Source: Vespa crabro (lineage: Eukaryota > Arthropoda > Insecta > Hymenoptera > Vespidae). Taken from it: a stretch of DNA of 64,000 nucleotides. Below the pieces are notes generated by a model that had not been told where the DNA came from, made no database searches, and saw only the letters and a program-made list of their open reading frames with translations. The stretch is taken from the NCBI RefSeq assembly GCF_910589235.1, contig NC_060964.1, positions 2,396,490 to 2,460,489 on the forward strand, given 5' to 3'. Shown here piece after piece: positions 49,148-62,539 of the stretch (positions are counted from its first letter, which is position 1; each line of letters begins with the position of its first letter). The translations under genes were made by a program, and so were the position numbers.

Positions 49148-50072
49148 ATGACCATGATTTCAAAAGCTGCAGTGGGTATTGCCGTTGGCATTGCCGGAAT
49201 TTTTGTTGGCTATTGTTTTTATTTTGATAAAAAACGCCGTAGTGATCCAGATTTTAAAAAGAAACTACGTGAACGTAAGTCCAGCAATTTTATATCATTC
49301 ACATGGTCTTAATAATTACCCTTTTTATATTATATAAATTGTTCACGTGTTCACGTAGAATTGTGAAATAATTTTGAAAATTTTGAACTATGGAGTTATA
49401 TAAAAAGAAAAAATAATTCATTTTATTAATGTCTTTTTTATATTCAATTTAATGTTTTCATATAGATATTTACATGGTAACTCATTGTAAATTATTTTAA
49501 CTATATTTAAATAAAACATTTGATATGTTATGTTTTATGCATAAAAAAATAAATGCAATTTATTATTATTTTATCATATCTGTTAATTATTGTTATTTTA
49601 GGAAGACGTGCTAAAAAACAAGCACAGAAAGCAAGTTCTAAGATACCAGATCTTAAAGATCATGAGACAGTACAGAAATTCTTCTTGCAAGAGGTTAATA
49701 TAAACATTATTACATTATTACTCAAATATTTCCATGTAAAATATATCTACATTATAAAAGCAAAATATTAATTATTAATAGGTACAACTCGGAGAAGAAA
49801 TGCTTATGTATGGTAATGTAGAAAGTGGAATAGAACATTTAGCCAATGCAGTTGCAGTTTGTGGCCAACCTAGTCACTTATTGCAAGTTCTTGAAAAAAC
49901 ACTGCCACCTCAAATTTTTAATCTTTTGTTGCAAAGAATACCATCTGTTGGCCATGTAAATATGTTTTAAGGTATTTTTTATACTTATTGATTAAAAGTA
50001 AATAAGTTTCTTCAATATCTTTTACAGAAGCTAGTTACTCAAACTGCAATGTCAGAAGAAGATGTTGAATAG
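49148..50072 (+). CDS. TOMM20: Mitochondrial import receptor subunit TOM20
   Basis: Four exons: 49148-49274, 49602-49693, 49782-49955, 50028-50072. They give 145 aa, the same length as vertebrate TOMM20. The product is the outer-membrane receptor that binds mitochondrial presequences and passes them to the TOM40 pore. It has an N-terminal Gly/Ala/Val-rich membrane anchor (about residues 7-25) followed by a basic stretch rich in Lys/Arg (about 28-58). The single TPR-like presequence-binding domain (about 65-130) contains GVESGIEHLANAVAVCGQP-like family sequence, and the tail is short and acidic, ending SEEDVE. The first ATG is used; a second ATG two codons later is the only alternative. A poly(A) signal AATAAA lies at 50101. 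It is divergent from WDHD1. Confidence 0.97.
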
Positions 50073-51896
50073 AATATTATAGATAAACATTGGATTTTTA
50101 AATAAAATTTGGCATTAGTAAAATGTATACACTCATTTTGCATACTGTAGTCGCTACCATAACTTGACTTTTTGGTAATTACAATCTTATATAATTTATA
50201 AGGTAGTAAAAAACATTCATTTTATATTATGATAAGTTGCAATTATAAATACAAGTTTATATTTACATGTATAAATACTTTTATTTCATACATTTTTAAT
50301 TGACTAATAGTTCTAGTCATTAAATATTTCATTTTCCTTTATAAATTATGTAGACTAAGAATAAACTTATTTGTGTTTCATAAAATTAAAAGTACTAGGG
50401 GACTATATGACCTATAATTTGATTAAATATATTTTACTGAAGATTTTCAGTAATTGTGAATAAATTGCATTAAGTTAGATAATTCTAATTATCTGGCTTA
50501 TCTACGTGCAATAAGAAAATACACTATAAAGGATTTAATAATCAATTGTATTATTTTTATTATTGATGTTTCTTTCAACATTTGCTTGCATCTATATAAA
50601 GATATTCTGTACTTTATGAACACTTTATGATCTCTGTATTAAAAGAATCTTTATAACAAACAGAATGTTAATACAGTTATATATAATATTATTTTCTATA
50701 ATAGGCACTAGCACATAAAACGATTACAGTTATTTTTTGTATAAAAAAAAAAAATATTCTATATTCTTATAAAAGTACATTGCGCGCACTATGTAAGCAA
50801 TAAAGATGTTATACAGTTTCTATCAGATAAGATTACAAAATGGTTGTATCTATAAAGCATGAGCACAAATTAAATGTTATTAATAAAAAATATTACCAAA
50901 GTTACTCACCATAATGTTATATAAGATTCAGGAATTTATATTTGTTTGATTAATATAAAAACAGATATAGCTTATTTTAAAATAATTAATTAATGCTTTT
51001 TAATTTAATTATTATAAAATACAAGATTTCAAGTATTGCGTTTCTCTCTCTTTTGTTTATTAATATATAATGTATGTACAAATTCTATTACCTTCTATAT
51101 TTCCAATGTATTTTATATACATTTACGAAGAACAGATTTTTACATTATTTTTCTCATTTTTACGTATAATTATATTGTATAAAATCATAAGCTGTTAAAT
51201 AAAACTTGAATCTAAAGAAATTTTATATAAGATATTTTACGATTAATATTCTTTAAATAATAATACTATATATCTGGTATTTTTATATTTTTCATAATGA
51301 AAGAGAGTTATAATATAACCGGCAATAATATTTTTGTAGTATTTTATTTAAAGAAGTATTTGATGAACAGTTGATACGTAAATTCATGAAATTATATCAC
51401 ATATGTTCAAACAATTTGATAAGAGGCAGTGTATATATTATATGGAACTTTCATATTAAAAAGTACAAAATTTTATGTTAATCAAAATTTTAGTTGGAGA
51501 ATTAGATAGAATTAGATAGAATAAAACATAAAAATTTGTATGTAAATTTCAGTAATCTATACATGTAATAGTACTGATAATGGATCCGCAAATTACATTA
51601 AAGAATCAGTTTTTATTTACAATATGAATTCTGTTCTGTTTCTATTCATTAACGTTAATTATTTTATTGGATTTATTTATATTTCGTAAATATTTTATAT
51701 ATATATATATATATATTACAATATGAAAAATTGTTTTCTTGATTGGAGAAACGAAAAAATAAAAATTGAATTAACTGATAATTATTTAAAAAAAGATCTA
51801 AAATTGACAATTACGTTACATTCTTAATTCTATATCTCTTTAAAGCACCATTTTAAGGAACAATAAACAATTCATTCGTACAATTAACGTAGTTTC
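50073..51896. other. Tail-to-tail gap TOMM20 / HMBS
   Basis: About 1.8 kb of very AT-rich DNA that should hold both 3' UTRs. The TOMM20 poly(A) signal AATAAA is at 50101-50106. A short TA run lies at 51697-51717. I see no gene. Confidence 0.7.
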
Positions 51897-54237
51897 TCAA
51901 TCAGAATTTAAAATTTCGTTTCTAGCTTTTAGCATTACTTCAAGAGCATTTTTGTTTATCAATTTTGCTGCAATATCTTTGCCTAATTGTTCGGCACCTA
52001 AAAGACTTAGGCTACTTATATTACCTGGCGCAACACTGCAATATAGGCGGGGTTCTCTATATGGGCATTTTCTATTTAACACAATAAATGATATATAAAA
52101 TATATATAGCAGATGTAATAAAATATATTAAATATATTAAATATATTAAACTATATAATATTTACAAATACTTACTTTGGAGGTTCTCCATCATCATCCG
52201 GTATATAAAGTTCACTTTTTATTGTATCTTTTATTAAAGTTTGACCATCAAGGGACCATACTGCTCCAGTAATAGTTAAATCTTTCCCAGTTAAAGAGGA
52301 AGAAACTGCAACTGGTGCAGAACACCCACCACCAAGTGTTTTTAAAAAAGATCGCTCGCATACACATCTCAATGTTGTATCTACATCATGCAAAGGTTCT
52401 AAAAGAGATAGTATTTTCCAATCAGATTCTCTGCATTCTATTCCTAATGCTCCCTGACCAACAGCATACAAAGCTTCTTCTGGTTCTAATATCTGTAAAT
52501 AAATAAAATCATATATTTAATATGTACTCTAATAGAAAGTAATCATCTCATAGAAATATTACCTGACTTATTCTGTCTTCCCATCCCATTCTTTTCAACC
52601 CAGCAGTGGCTAAAATAATTGCAGCAAATGGGCTGTCTTCGTCATCTAATTTTTTTAATCTAGTATTTAAATTACCACGTATATTTTGAACAGTTAAGTG
52701 CTGCATATTTCTAGATAATTGGGCTGATCTTCTTAATGAACTAGTTCCTATAACACTTCCTTTTGGTAATGTAGATAATGTTTTGTCTTTATATTTTGTT
52801 GACATTACAACTGCATCACGTGGATCTTCACGTCTAAAAGAGATTTTTATTTTCAAGACTATTTTGTAATAAAATAATAACAAAACAATATAATAAATTT
52901 TAAACGAAAAAGGAAAAAGAAACCTTCAAATTAGGACAATGTTTTTTTACATGAACACATTTTAATTTTAAATATTAATTTTAAATATTAATTTTAAATT
53001 AAATTTTAAATTAAATATACTCAAATGTAACGCTACTAAAATACAAAGTTCTTATACATTTATATATAAATCTTAGATTTAAAAAATATTATTTGTAAAA
53101 AAGAATATCCATCTAAAAATTATTAATAGTATTACTTTGTATCTACTTACTTCAATATTGCTCCAAGTACCATTCCTTGTGGCAATATTGTAGGTAAGTC
53201 TTTTAATGAATGTACTAAAAAATCAACACGGCCAGTTTCTAAAGCAAGTTCTAATTCTTCTGTGAATAAAGATTTTTCTCCAATTTTAGGTAAAGATTTA
53301 TCTAATATTTTATCACCTTTTGTATTCATGGTCACTAAAAGCAAATAATAAATATAAATAAAAATTTTTATTAATATATATATTATATATATATATAGAA
53401 ACGAAGCTGTTATCTTTAAGTGCCTCAAGAGTTACGTAATATATTAAAGTCTATAATAAATAATGATAATATATGTGATTAGTCATGATGTTCAAATCTA
53501 TATATATAGACAAAATATTATTTATTTCATACATCTCTTCTTTTTTTATATCAATAATTCTTATATTTAATTACATGAAAAATGTTTCTTCTCACCTATT
53601 TCGAACTCCTTTTTCGGATATATATTTTTCAAACTGTCTATTACATATCTAGTTTGAATTAGTGCCAACTAAAAACATAAAAAAAAATAAATTTAATAAA
53701 TATGCAATAAGATTTGATAGTTTGTTTATAAATTATGTTATGTAAAAAATATCTAATAAATAAAACACAATGATAAGAAAAAATTCTCTCTATAATACAA
53801 TTCGTATAAAGTAATTTTTTTCTGTCATTATAAAGCAATTATCTTACAAATTGCTGACTAAACATGAAGTACAATAACAAAACATATGAAGTTCTGATTT
53901 ATTAAAAATATAAGAATGAATATTCAAGATATTAATTAAATATGTAAGAAAATTTTGTTATTTTTATTTCATTTTTTGTATTTTTGTATTTTTGTATTTT
54001 TGTATTTTTTTAAAGTAAATTAATTTAATCTTAAAAAAAGAAAAGGAATGAAATAAAAATAAATATCAATCTGTTAATAAGAAGTTTTATTAACGATATG
54101 CAAAATTAGTATAATTTAAATTCACGTAATAATCTATTCGTGACTTATACTTTTTTTTTTTGCAAATAACATACCATTACACTTACCTCGCTCTTTCGAG
54201 ATCCAACACGGATTACGTCATATGTCTCTTTATTCAT
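51897..54237 (-). CDS. HMBS: Hydroxymethylbilane synthase (porphobilinogen deaminase)
   Basis: Six exons on the minus strand: 54237-54187, 53668-53596, 53334-53151, 52833-52563, 52492-52176, 52071-51897. They give 356 aa, close to the usual length of about 360. The cytosolic enzyme joins four porphobilinogens into hydroxymethylbilane, the third step of haem synthesis. The N-terminal signature [15 protein letters not shown], the active-site HSLKDLPT with catalytic Asp 87, the arginine-rich [11 protein letters not shown] and [10 protein letters not shown] substrate-binding segments, and LGGGCSAPV with Cys 250, which carries the dipyrromethane cofactor, are all present. The protein starts close to the conserved core, like the short form, with no long N-terminal extension. 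Its 3' end faces TOMM20, and BROX lies upstream on the same strand. Confidence 0.97.
53974..54010. repeat. Imperfect (GTATTTTT)n repeat in HMBS intron 1
   Basis: About four TTTTTGTA units in the first intron of HMBS. Confidence 0.9.
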
Positions 54238-55852
54238 TATGGTAATAAATTCAACTTACGCACGAATGTTCTTAAGATAGTGCTTTGAAAAAAAATAGAA
54301 TTATTTTCTTGTGGAATGTATTAGAGATATATCATGATCAAATACAACACATAAAAAATGAATAATTAGGTCAAAGACACAAAATACTTTCACTACACTT
54401 GAGAGAAACCGTAACCTATAATACACAATATTGTAACTTCTTTCTTGAATAAAAATGAAATCATTATATTTTGGAACTTTCGTTAGTTTTTATTGTTGTA
54501 TTTTATTTGATTTCACAGTCACTGACACTGCAGCAGAAAGTGAAATTAACTATGCTAATTATTAGAAATTTTACATTCTTATGTGCATAATTTCTACTTC
54601 TACACATGGAAGCGCGTGGCAACAGACTAACCGAAGTTGACCAAACTTTATTCGATATCATTGTGACGTACCGGATATCTTAGGTTAGGTGGAAGGAGAA
54701 AGGACAAACATCTAAGATCTAACATAAAAATAAATGTTGGTAGGAATTATAAAATCAAATTATTAAAGAAATTAGTAGACATACAATTATTTTCTTAATA
54801 TTATTTTATTTTTACGTTTAAAAAATATTTTATGAATATCTTTATAGAATGATATATAATACTTGAAAGAAAAATTATCTTGTATCTTAATAAAGATAAT
54901 TTTCTTTAACATATAGATACATAAATTAATCTTACATATGTTTTTTTTTATCACAAGAAAATAATTCCACGATGATTCACATTTTAATAATCTGTGAAAA
55001 CAATTATTTTTTAATCAATGAAACTTTCAAATAAGTTACAATGTAAATAGAATAAAATATAACAAAGGTATCATAGCTTAATTGTATTATCTAAAAATTT
55101 ATATAATAAAGCTCATCAACTTATAAGTGCACAACATATATAGTCTTCTTACATAATATATTTTTATCATGCATTTCCTATTTTAAAACTGAGTAGTATT
55201 TAAATACTTGTTTTATGTACAGCTTACATAACACGATTTAAATGCTCTTTTTCGAAAATAGTTCCTATTAAAAATATATAAAAAAAAGTTATTGTTCTCC
55301 AGTGAAATGTGTACAATACATTAATTTTCATTATACCTTTGCATATAATTATAGATGTAGAAGCATTATTTATATAAAAATTGACTAGCTCAAATTTTGT
55401 ATGTGCGTGTCTTAAATCACAGGAAAATCAGCAGTTCACAATAACTTAAACGATATTTAAGCAAAAACAATAATAATAAAAATAACAATATTTTCAACAT
55501 TAATAAAACAGTTTTTCGCTTTCAATGATAATACGTATCTTCACACTACATATAAAAGCTTAGTTTCGTGTAGACTGGATCTACTGCTGTATATTATTAA
55601 AAGATTTTAAATAATTCTTATTGCGTTATATTTTATGTTTTTTGTAATCAAGTATATAGAAAACTAAATATATTAAAACAGCACCAATGGCTAAGCAACT
55701 GAATATATATATTTATATTTCTATTAGTTTAACTTGAAATGTTTATAAGCTTATGACAATTTGCAATCGATACCATAATAAATATAAAAGAGGCATATTA
55801 TATTTAAAACACTTGTAAAGTATTTACACAGTTACCTTGTGTATTAAAACAT
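54238..55852. other. Gap between HMBS start and BROX end
   Basis: About 1.6 kb. The part next to HMBS (54240-54720) is less AT-rich and probably contains its promoter. The rest is AT-rich and should hold the BROX 3' UTR. I see no gene. Confidence 0.65.
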
Positions 55853-57568
55853 TTATTGTAGTACACATCCACTTTCATTTTTTGGTTCCTTACTACTTTG
55901 ATGAACAGTTTCTTCTTTAACAGGTGGTAAATTCTGTTCTTTTTCTGTTTTAGCTGGAGTTACTCCAACCAATATTTTGTAAACACCTAAATTCCATATA
56001 GAATTAGGAGAAGGCATTTGAAAATCAATAGGACTAACAAGACCAAAAGTAGCTTTAGTATCCAGAGATGGTATTTCTCCTGGTACTTTATGATGATATC
56101 TGGATAATTGCATTTAATTATTGTTATTTTTATAAATAATTATTTCTTGCAAAACAAATATTGTTATTAAAAATATACTTACATAAGGCCATTTTCCCTA
56201 TTACATTTATCTAGTGTGAGTTTTACTGTTGGAGCCAATCTTTTAAAGACAGTGTGTTGATCAGGTTTTACACGAGGTGCAGGACCATTTGTTTTACCAT
56301 ATTCTTGACATAATACTTTTGCTTTCTTAAGGCAACTATCACTCTCTTGTAGTGCTCTAATTGCTTCCCCACATTTATCCATAGCCAATAAATTTGCTCC
56401 ACAGTAATTATATGCCTGTAAGAACATATCTGAATTAGATATGCTTTTGTATTTAAAATTGATACAATTTACAATATATATATCTTACATAGGATTGATA
56501 AAATGCTGCTTTTAGTTCTAAGTATTTAATCCATTGAGTAGATATTTCTGGCTTAAAGGGACGTAATGTGTTAGCAGCATCTAAGAACAATTTACTTGTT
56601 TCATTTGCCAATGCTGATATTAAACTTGCATTATGTTTTAACTCCATTGCTCTTGCCACAGTTACTAAAATATAATTTATATAATAATTTAATAAATGTT
56701 TACATTGATTGAGAAAATATATAAACTTGAAAAACTAATTAAACCTTCTTGCGCTTCTGCAGTACATTGATTTACATATGCATTTATTAGACGTGGATCT
56801 AAATCACTTCCTAAAGGTGGAGGATTTGCCAATTGAGGTAGAAATTCAGTTTGTACAAATGTAAATATACCTGCAGCACGTCTTAACATACTATGTACAT
56901 TTTTTGCCTCATCCATTGTTATGCTATATCGTGACAAAAAATGTTTAAAAAAAATTTATTATTTTTCCTATATAAATACTTACTCATCCTTTGCAGCAAT
57001 CATTGCTGCATGTTTCATATACCAAAGACCCACATTTACACTCATGTTAGCTGCTTCATAAACTGAATCAGCATTAGAACTATAAAAAGAGATGCAAATT
57101 TTTACAATGATAATAAATTATATATCTTCCTAATTTAGTTTATGGATAAATGCATTACAAGGTATTTGTTCCAAGTAATGTATGCGTCCATTTGAATACA
57201 AGAATATTTCTGAGTTTACTAAGATTCGGCCTTCCTACATGTTCCTCAGAAGTATTTATTTCCCAAATAAATCCATACAACAAACTGAGATAACTCAAGA
57301 AGGCTGGTTCAATAGAATCGCTCGTATTGTTAGCATTTCTTATTAGGTCTAGTAGACGATGTCTAGATAATTTTAAATCGCTAAAATATAAGAAAAAAAA
57401 ATTATTGTTTACACTTGTAAAATAAATCAAGATATGTAACAATAACTTTTCCTTTCAATATACTAACCTACAAAGTTTTCTAGTAGCGTCTGTAGGATTG
57501 CTAATTTTAAATTCAAATTTTTGATTTGTTGTCGCTTTTAAATTATTACGATGAAACCAGTGTGCCAT
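55853..57568 (-). CDS. BROX: BRO1 domain-containing protein BROX
   Basis: Seven exons on the minus strand: 57568-57468, 57380-57159, 57079-56984, 56923-56745, 56664-56489, 56415-56183, 56099-55853. They give 417 aa, against about 411 in vertebrates. A BRO1 domain, the banana-shaped helical fold that binds CHMP4-type ESCRT-III subunits, covers about residues 1-370. The start MAHWFHRNNLKATT is typical of BROX. Conserved blocks include the DEAKNVHSMLRRAAGIF helix, NQCTAEAQE with ARAMELKHNASLISALA, and MDKCGEAIRALQE. The last four residues, CVLQ, form a CaaX box, so the protein is probably prenylated and membrane-attached. The AATAAA poly(A) hexamer overlaps the stop codon on the minus strand. 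Vertebrate BROX acts in nuclear-envelope repair. It is divergent from GLO1. Confidence 0.96.
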
Positions 57569-58190
57569 TTTTGATATAACACACTTAATAATTAACAAAT
57601 CAATCAGGAAAACGTTACTTTATTTGATTTATCAGTTTTGACAGATAAGATAAATGAAGCAGACGGTACCTATAGGTTAATGAAAGATACTTTAACTCGT
57701 ACGATACAACGTGAATCCTTAATCATAGGCGCACTTCCGTTTTGTGAGTGAAAGATATTAATTTTTACTTTTTCGCTACTTCAGAAAAGGTAAGAAGTAA
57801 ATAATACATCGTTTATTCTTTTTAAATAACACAAGCATTTTCTGAGATAAAATTATTATATGAACTGTGATAATTTAATATAAAATATAGGCAGACACGT
57901 AACTAACCTTTACTATAATATCAAAACATAGGATTTTCAAATTTACGGTATTTCTATTAAATCTGTATTTATTATATTATTATATCTTATAATTATAATA
58001 TGCAAACATTCGCATTTTTATAACGTATATATCTATATTACATTTTTAAAGACTCTTCAAAATATTATGACCTTGAATGATAATGTTATTTTATCTATAA
58101 GATAATCAATTAATATTGAAAGATGTTACTATCTTTATAAATATAAAAAAAATAAATTATTAATTACTTTATAAAAAAATGTTATTTCAG
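57569..58190. promoter_or_regulatory. Bidirectional promoter, BROX / GLO1, with GLO1 leader
   Basis: BROX starts at 57568. The GLO1 coding region begins immediately after an acceptor site (TTATTTCAG, ending at 58190), so an upstream non-coding exon is expected. A good donor, AAAAG/GTAAGA, ends such an exon at 57789. The shared promoter therefore probably lies within about 57570-57740. The less AT-rich stretch 57640-57780 fits this. The deduced leader could contain a 23-codon upstream ORF at 57680-57751 if transcription starts before it. Confidence 0.7.
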
Positions 58191-58925
58191 ATGGGCGAGC
58201 CTTCTGGATTAACCAACAGCGAAGCTCGTGAGCTTTGTAAGGAAGCAGATCCAGTAACAAATAATTATATTATGCAACAAACAATGTATCGTATTAAAGA
58301 TCCAAGAAAATCATTACCTTTCTATACAGAAGTTCTTGGAATGCACTTGTTACAAAAACTTGACTTCCCTGAAATGAAATTTTCTATTTATTTTCTTGGT
58401 TATGAAAATCCGAAGGATATACCAACAGATAGAAGAGAAAGCATTGAATGGACCTTTTCTAGAAAAGCTACTATAGAATTGACCCAGTATGTATTGTAAT
58501 AAGTAAGCATAAATATGAATCAGTAATTGATATAATTCTTTATGATCATTTTGTTTTAGTAACTGGGGTACAGAAACGGATCCAGATGCAAAATATCATA
58601 ATGGGAATTCTGATCCTAGAGGATATGGTAAAGCATATATTTTTTATGAATTTTTCTATATGTACCTATAAAAATTATAACAGTATTTTAAAAAATAATG
58701 TATATAACAATGTTAACATTTTATTTATTATATTTAGGTCACATTGGAATTGCTGTTGATAATGTAGAACAAGCATGTGAAAGATTTGAAAAGTTTAATG
58801 TTGAATTTACAAAAAGACCTAACGATGGTAAAATGAAGGGCATTGCTTTTATCAAAGACCCAGATGGTTATTTGATTGAAATTTTAAGTCCATCTACTAT
58901 TGCAAACATTGTTCTTAACCATTAA
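58191..58925 (+). CDS. GLO1: Lactoylglutathione lyase (glyoxalase I)
   Basis: Four exons are inferred: one non-coding exon ending at 57789, then coding exons 58191-58486, 58560-58627 and 58738-58925. They give 183 aa, one residue shorter than the human enzyme. The cytosolic enzyme converts the hemithioacetal of methylglyoxal and glutathione to S-lactoylglutathione. Two glyoxalase/VOC half-domains are visible. All four metal ligands of the family can be placed: Gln 30 in [10 protein letters not shown], Glu 96 in ATIELTHNWG, His 123 in RGYGHIGIAV and Glu 169 in DGYLIEIL. The catalytic base is Glu 169. The ATG lies directly at the splice acceptor. A poly(A) signal AATAAA is at 59031. It is transcribed away from BROX. 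Confidence 0.97.
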
Positions 58926-59901
58926 GATATTTTTAATTTTTTCGTACAAATGATCAATATACAATGATCATATACAATGATCAATATACACGAGTTAAAC
59001 AAGCAATGCATAATTGAAACAAAAAAACTGAATAAACATACCAAACTCGCTGAATAAACTAACAAATTTTAATTTTATGTATGACAAACATATATATATA
59101 TAGCAATTGTACATTCTATTCCTAGATCATGTAATATGTACAGTAGTATGTGTATCTGTAAAGCAAATAAAATCAAAATATTTATTTTTCATTTCATGCT
59201 TGTTAGTTGTGTAAAATTAATAAGTGTTTTAATGTACGTTTTCAAATATACTACAATCCGAATACAGTGTTACTCTAAGGAGAATATCAAATTTTTTTTA
59301 TATTTTACGATTCTACGTGACGCCAAATTTGATATATGAAAAAATATACTGCTCTTATATAAGAATTGTCATCTCTATTAAATCCTGTATAATAATAAAG
59401 TAGAATATTATTAAAATAAATTTTTATTCCATTCTTAATATTCATTAATATTTACAATTCTTGTCTCAAATCCACATGTTCAATAAATCTTTTTTTTTTT
59501 CAATTATAATAAAGTGAATTTTGAATTCACGTTATACATTTATTTGGAGAGATTCTTAATATTTTAATAGAGTATTTTATATGTAAAATAAAATAAAAAC
59601 CGGCACGCGGGTATGAGTATATAATATCAAATTTGAATGCAAGATTTTTAATATTGTAAGGAATAAAACAAGGATGAATAATGACCTTACAAATTTCAAA
59701 GATTAAAGAAACACGAATTTTTCCAATTAAAAAAAGATTTCATGAATAATATATACAAAAAATAATATGGATTAAAAAATATTATATGTGTAAATGGAAG
59801 TTACTTAAAAAGTTTTAAACATTTTAAAGACAGTTCTTTTCTTATCTTATTCATAAACTAGATAATATATAATTCATTTTTTTATAAATATTTTCAAAGA
59901 G

Positions 59902-59960
<59 letters not shown>

Positions 59961-60260
59961 CACACACACACTTACATTAAAGAAATAAAGCATAACTAAA
60001 ACCTTTCTAAAATTCTAGCGCAAGTTCAGTCAGCATTTAAATTTACATCTTTTATATCTTTCATATGTATATGATTCACGTTATTTCTTTATATCATAGT
60101 CATTAATGTTTAAAAATCTAGAAGCTTCATGTATTATTGGAAGCTTAATTTTGTTTATGCATTTACACCGACATTGGCATATGATGTTGGTTCCCAATTC
60201 AACTAATAGCAGTAAATAGAATTACTAACGAGTTTTAAAATTAATAATATAATCGTATTG
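58926..60260. other. Tail-to-tail gap GLO1 / DENND6
   Basis: About 1.3 kb of AT-rich DNA with the GLO1 poly(A) signal at 59031-59036 and a TA run passing into CA at 59905-59970. I see no gene. Confidence 0.7.
59905..59970. repeat. (TA)n then (CA)n compound repeat
   Basis: A TA run of about 50 bp followed by CATACACACACA. Confidence 0.95.
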
Positions 60261-62539
60261 TCAAGACTTATGGCTTAAAATAACTTGTAAATCATCTGGC
60301 AATGTATGCGTAATGTCATTTATTCTTTCTTGAAGTTTTTTTCTGATTGTATCATCAATGGATATATCATTAATACAACTTTTCTCCAATTTTTGTCGAA
60401 TTTTAAGGATCATATCCACAACTTCTACTTCTTGCTTTCCTCGTACCCATGTTTTTAAGTCCTACACATTAATAGAATTCAATAAATGTGCAAGCTAGCA
60501 ATTTTTACTAGAACAACAATAATACATACAGCTTGCGATAATGCTTCCAATTGTATCACTTGTAATTTTTGAGCTAGTTCTGTATATCTGGCATGAAACC
60601 AACCCGAAAAATTAGGTGATCTAAAAAATCGTTTGTATAATCCCACCCAATCTCCTTTTATACCTGTAGTTAATTGAGGTCCCAAACTACTTAGCGTAGC
60701 TAAAAAGTCATCCTGATTAAATAATTGTGGTATTGGAGTCGCCTAAGATAAACAATTTTTTTTATTAATTTATTTATTTTAATCAGTCAAAGATTTTTAT
60801 ATGAATTGAAATATTATTACTTTGAAGGGTGATATGTCCTTTTGTAAAGGCATAAGACTTGCAATATATCTTTCTAAAGGAATCATAAAACTTTCAGTCA
60901 ATTCCATTAAGTGACGTTTCAAAAGAGCTGTTTGTGCTTCACCCGGTCTTTTTGTTTGAATACCTCTCAAAAGCTTTTTTAATATAGTTTTATCTTTTTG
61001 CAGAAAAGATTTGTATTGTGTATAAACACCTGGCTTTGAATCTAATACCTTGAGATTCTCTGATTTTTTTATTCTATATTTTTGAGTTTCTGAAATATAT
61101 AAATAATGTACAGATATACACATATATTTTCCTTATTTTCACCTGTTGAAAACTTACCACTAGTTCCACCATTACTTATCCTAATGATGTGAGGCCAATG
61201 TTGTAAAGTTTTGGCAAAAAATGGATTCGTGACACCTAGTATTACAGCAGGTGGAATAGGAGCATCCGTAGTATATTCTTTAAATTCAGAATCATGAATC
61301 GTAAAATATGGACGATGATCAGCACAGTATTTCAATGGTGTTATCATACTAATAAAACAGATCATTAGTAATTCCTAATTTTTCCACAATGATCATGAGC
61401 TTTTATCTATGTACTTACGCAATAAGTGCTTGAACCATCTCTGAACATGTAGTTGGTGAGGAAGCCATTACTACAATAGGTTCACTAAGTAATACTAACT
61501 CCCACAATAAATGTATATGACTCACTACACTAGCTAAAGTTTTGAACATATCACTTTCGTATGCAGATGTTAAAATTAATCTTCGTGTTGCATGCACGTT
61601 TGGTGCATGATCCATTGCTGCAATACATGGTACAGCAGCCTTATAATTTTGATTTGGAATGTATGTCTAAAATCAATAAAATGTAATATAGCTATTATTA
61701 AATAAAAAAATAAATTATTTATAGAAAATTACTTATAAAAAAGTTTTGGATAAATGTTTATATAATAGTCCAAACCTGAAATAAAACCCCCATAAGAGGT
61801 AAATGAACAATTTGACCAGGACCAGGAAGTGGCCAACGATCTATCTCTCGTACAACTGCTTCCATGACTGCATCACCACGATCAAAAAACTCTGGTGCAA
61901 TCAAAGCACACAATTCACAGAATAAATTGATAAATGGCAGTTTTGTGATGATGACAATACTCTGAAAATAATATATCTGTATATATGCATGTGTGTGTCT
62001 TATTAATTAAATATATGCATATTCTCTTAAAACTTTCTACTTTTTGGAAATATCCTCTTGGTAAAGATTTGTCTTTAACTTGACGAAAATATACATAGCC
62101 CCAGTAATAATCCTTATCACATTGTAAAAAACAAGGTGTTCTTCTATTATATTCCTGTAAAGCTGGTGTGTCTTGAATCATATTTCCATTTTGTCTTATT
62201 CTTACATGATATTGAGTATCTCCCATACAACCAGAATTAGAATCAGGAAATGCTAAGTAACATACATTAGATCTTTCTTGTTCAGAGAGTTGTATATGAT
62301 TTGGATAAACCGCCTATTTCGCAAAAATATTTTAATTAAAGGAGGCACAATATAGGTACAATGATATATTAAATGTTTTATACAATTACCTCTATAGCTT
62401 GACCTAATTCAAGGTCAAAAGTAACGATACATATACAATGTACCCAATTAGTAAATCGTTCCCACTTTGCATATACTGTTTCTTCCTTACTTTTGGAGAT
62501 ATGTAAGTCTGTATATGTTGAGCAAGAGGGAACTGACAT
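60261..62539 (-). CDS. DENND6: DENN domain-containing protein 6 (RAB GEF)
   Basis: Eight exons on the minus strand: 62539-62390, 62313-62041, 61961-61776, 61666-61419, 61348-61158, 61089-60821, 60742-60530, 60461-60261. All phases agree, giving 576 aa against about 600 in vertebrate DENND6A. The family members are guanine-nucleotide exchange factors; vertebrate DENND6A is linked to RAB14 on endosomes. The whole-length tripartite DENN module is recognisable: [21 protein letters not shown] at the start (upstream DENN), [14 protein letters not shown] and [20 protein letters not shown] in the core, and [17 protein letters not shown] and [19 protein letters not shown] in the downstream part. Insects generally have one gene, so A versus B cannot be assigned. 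Its 3' end faces GLO1. Confidence 0.96.
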
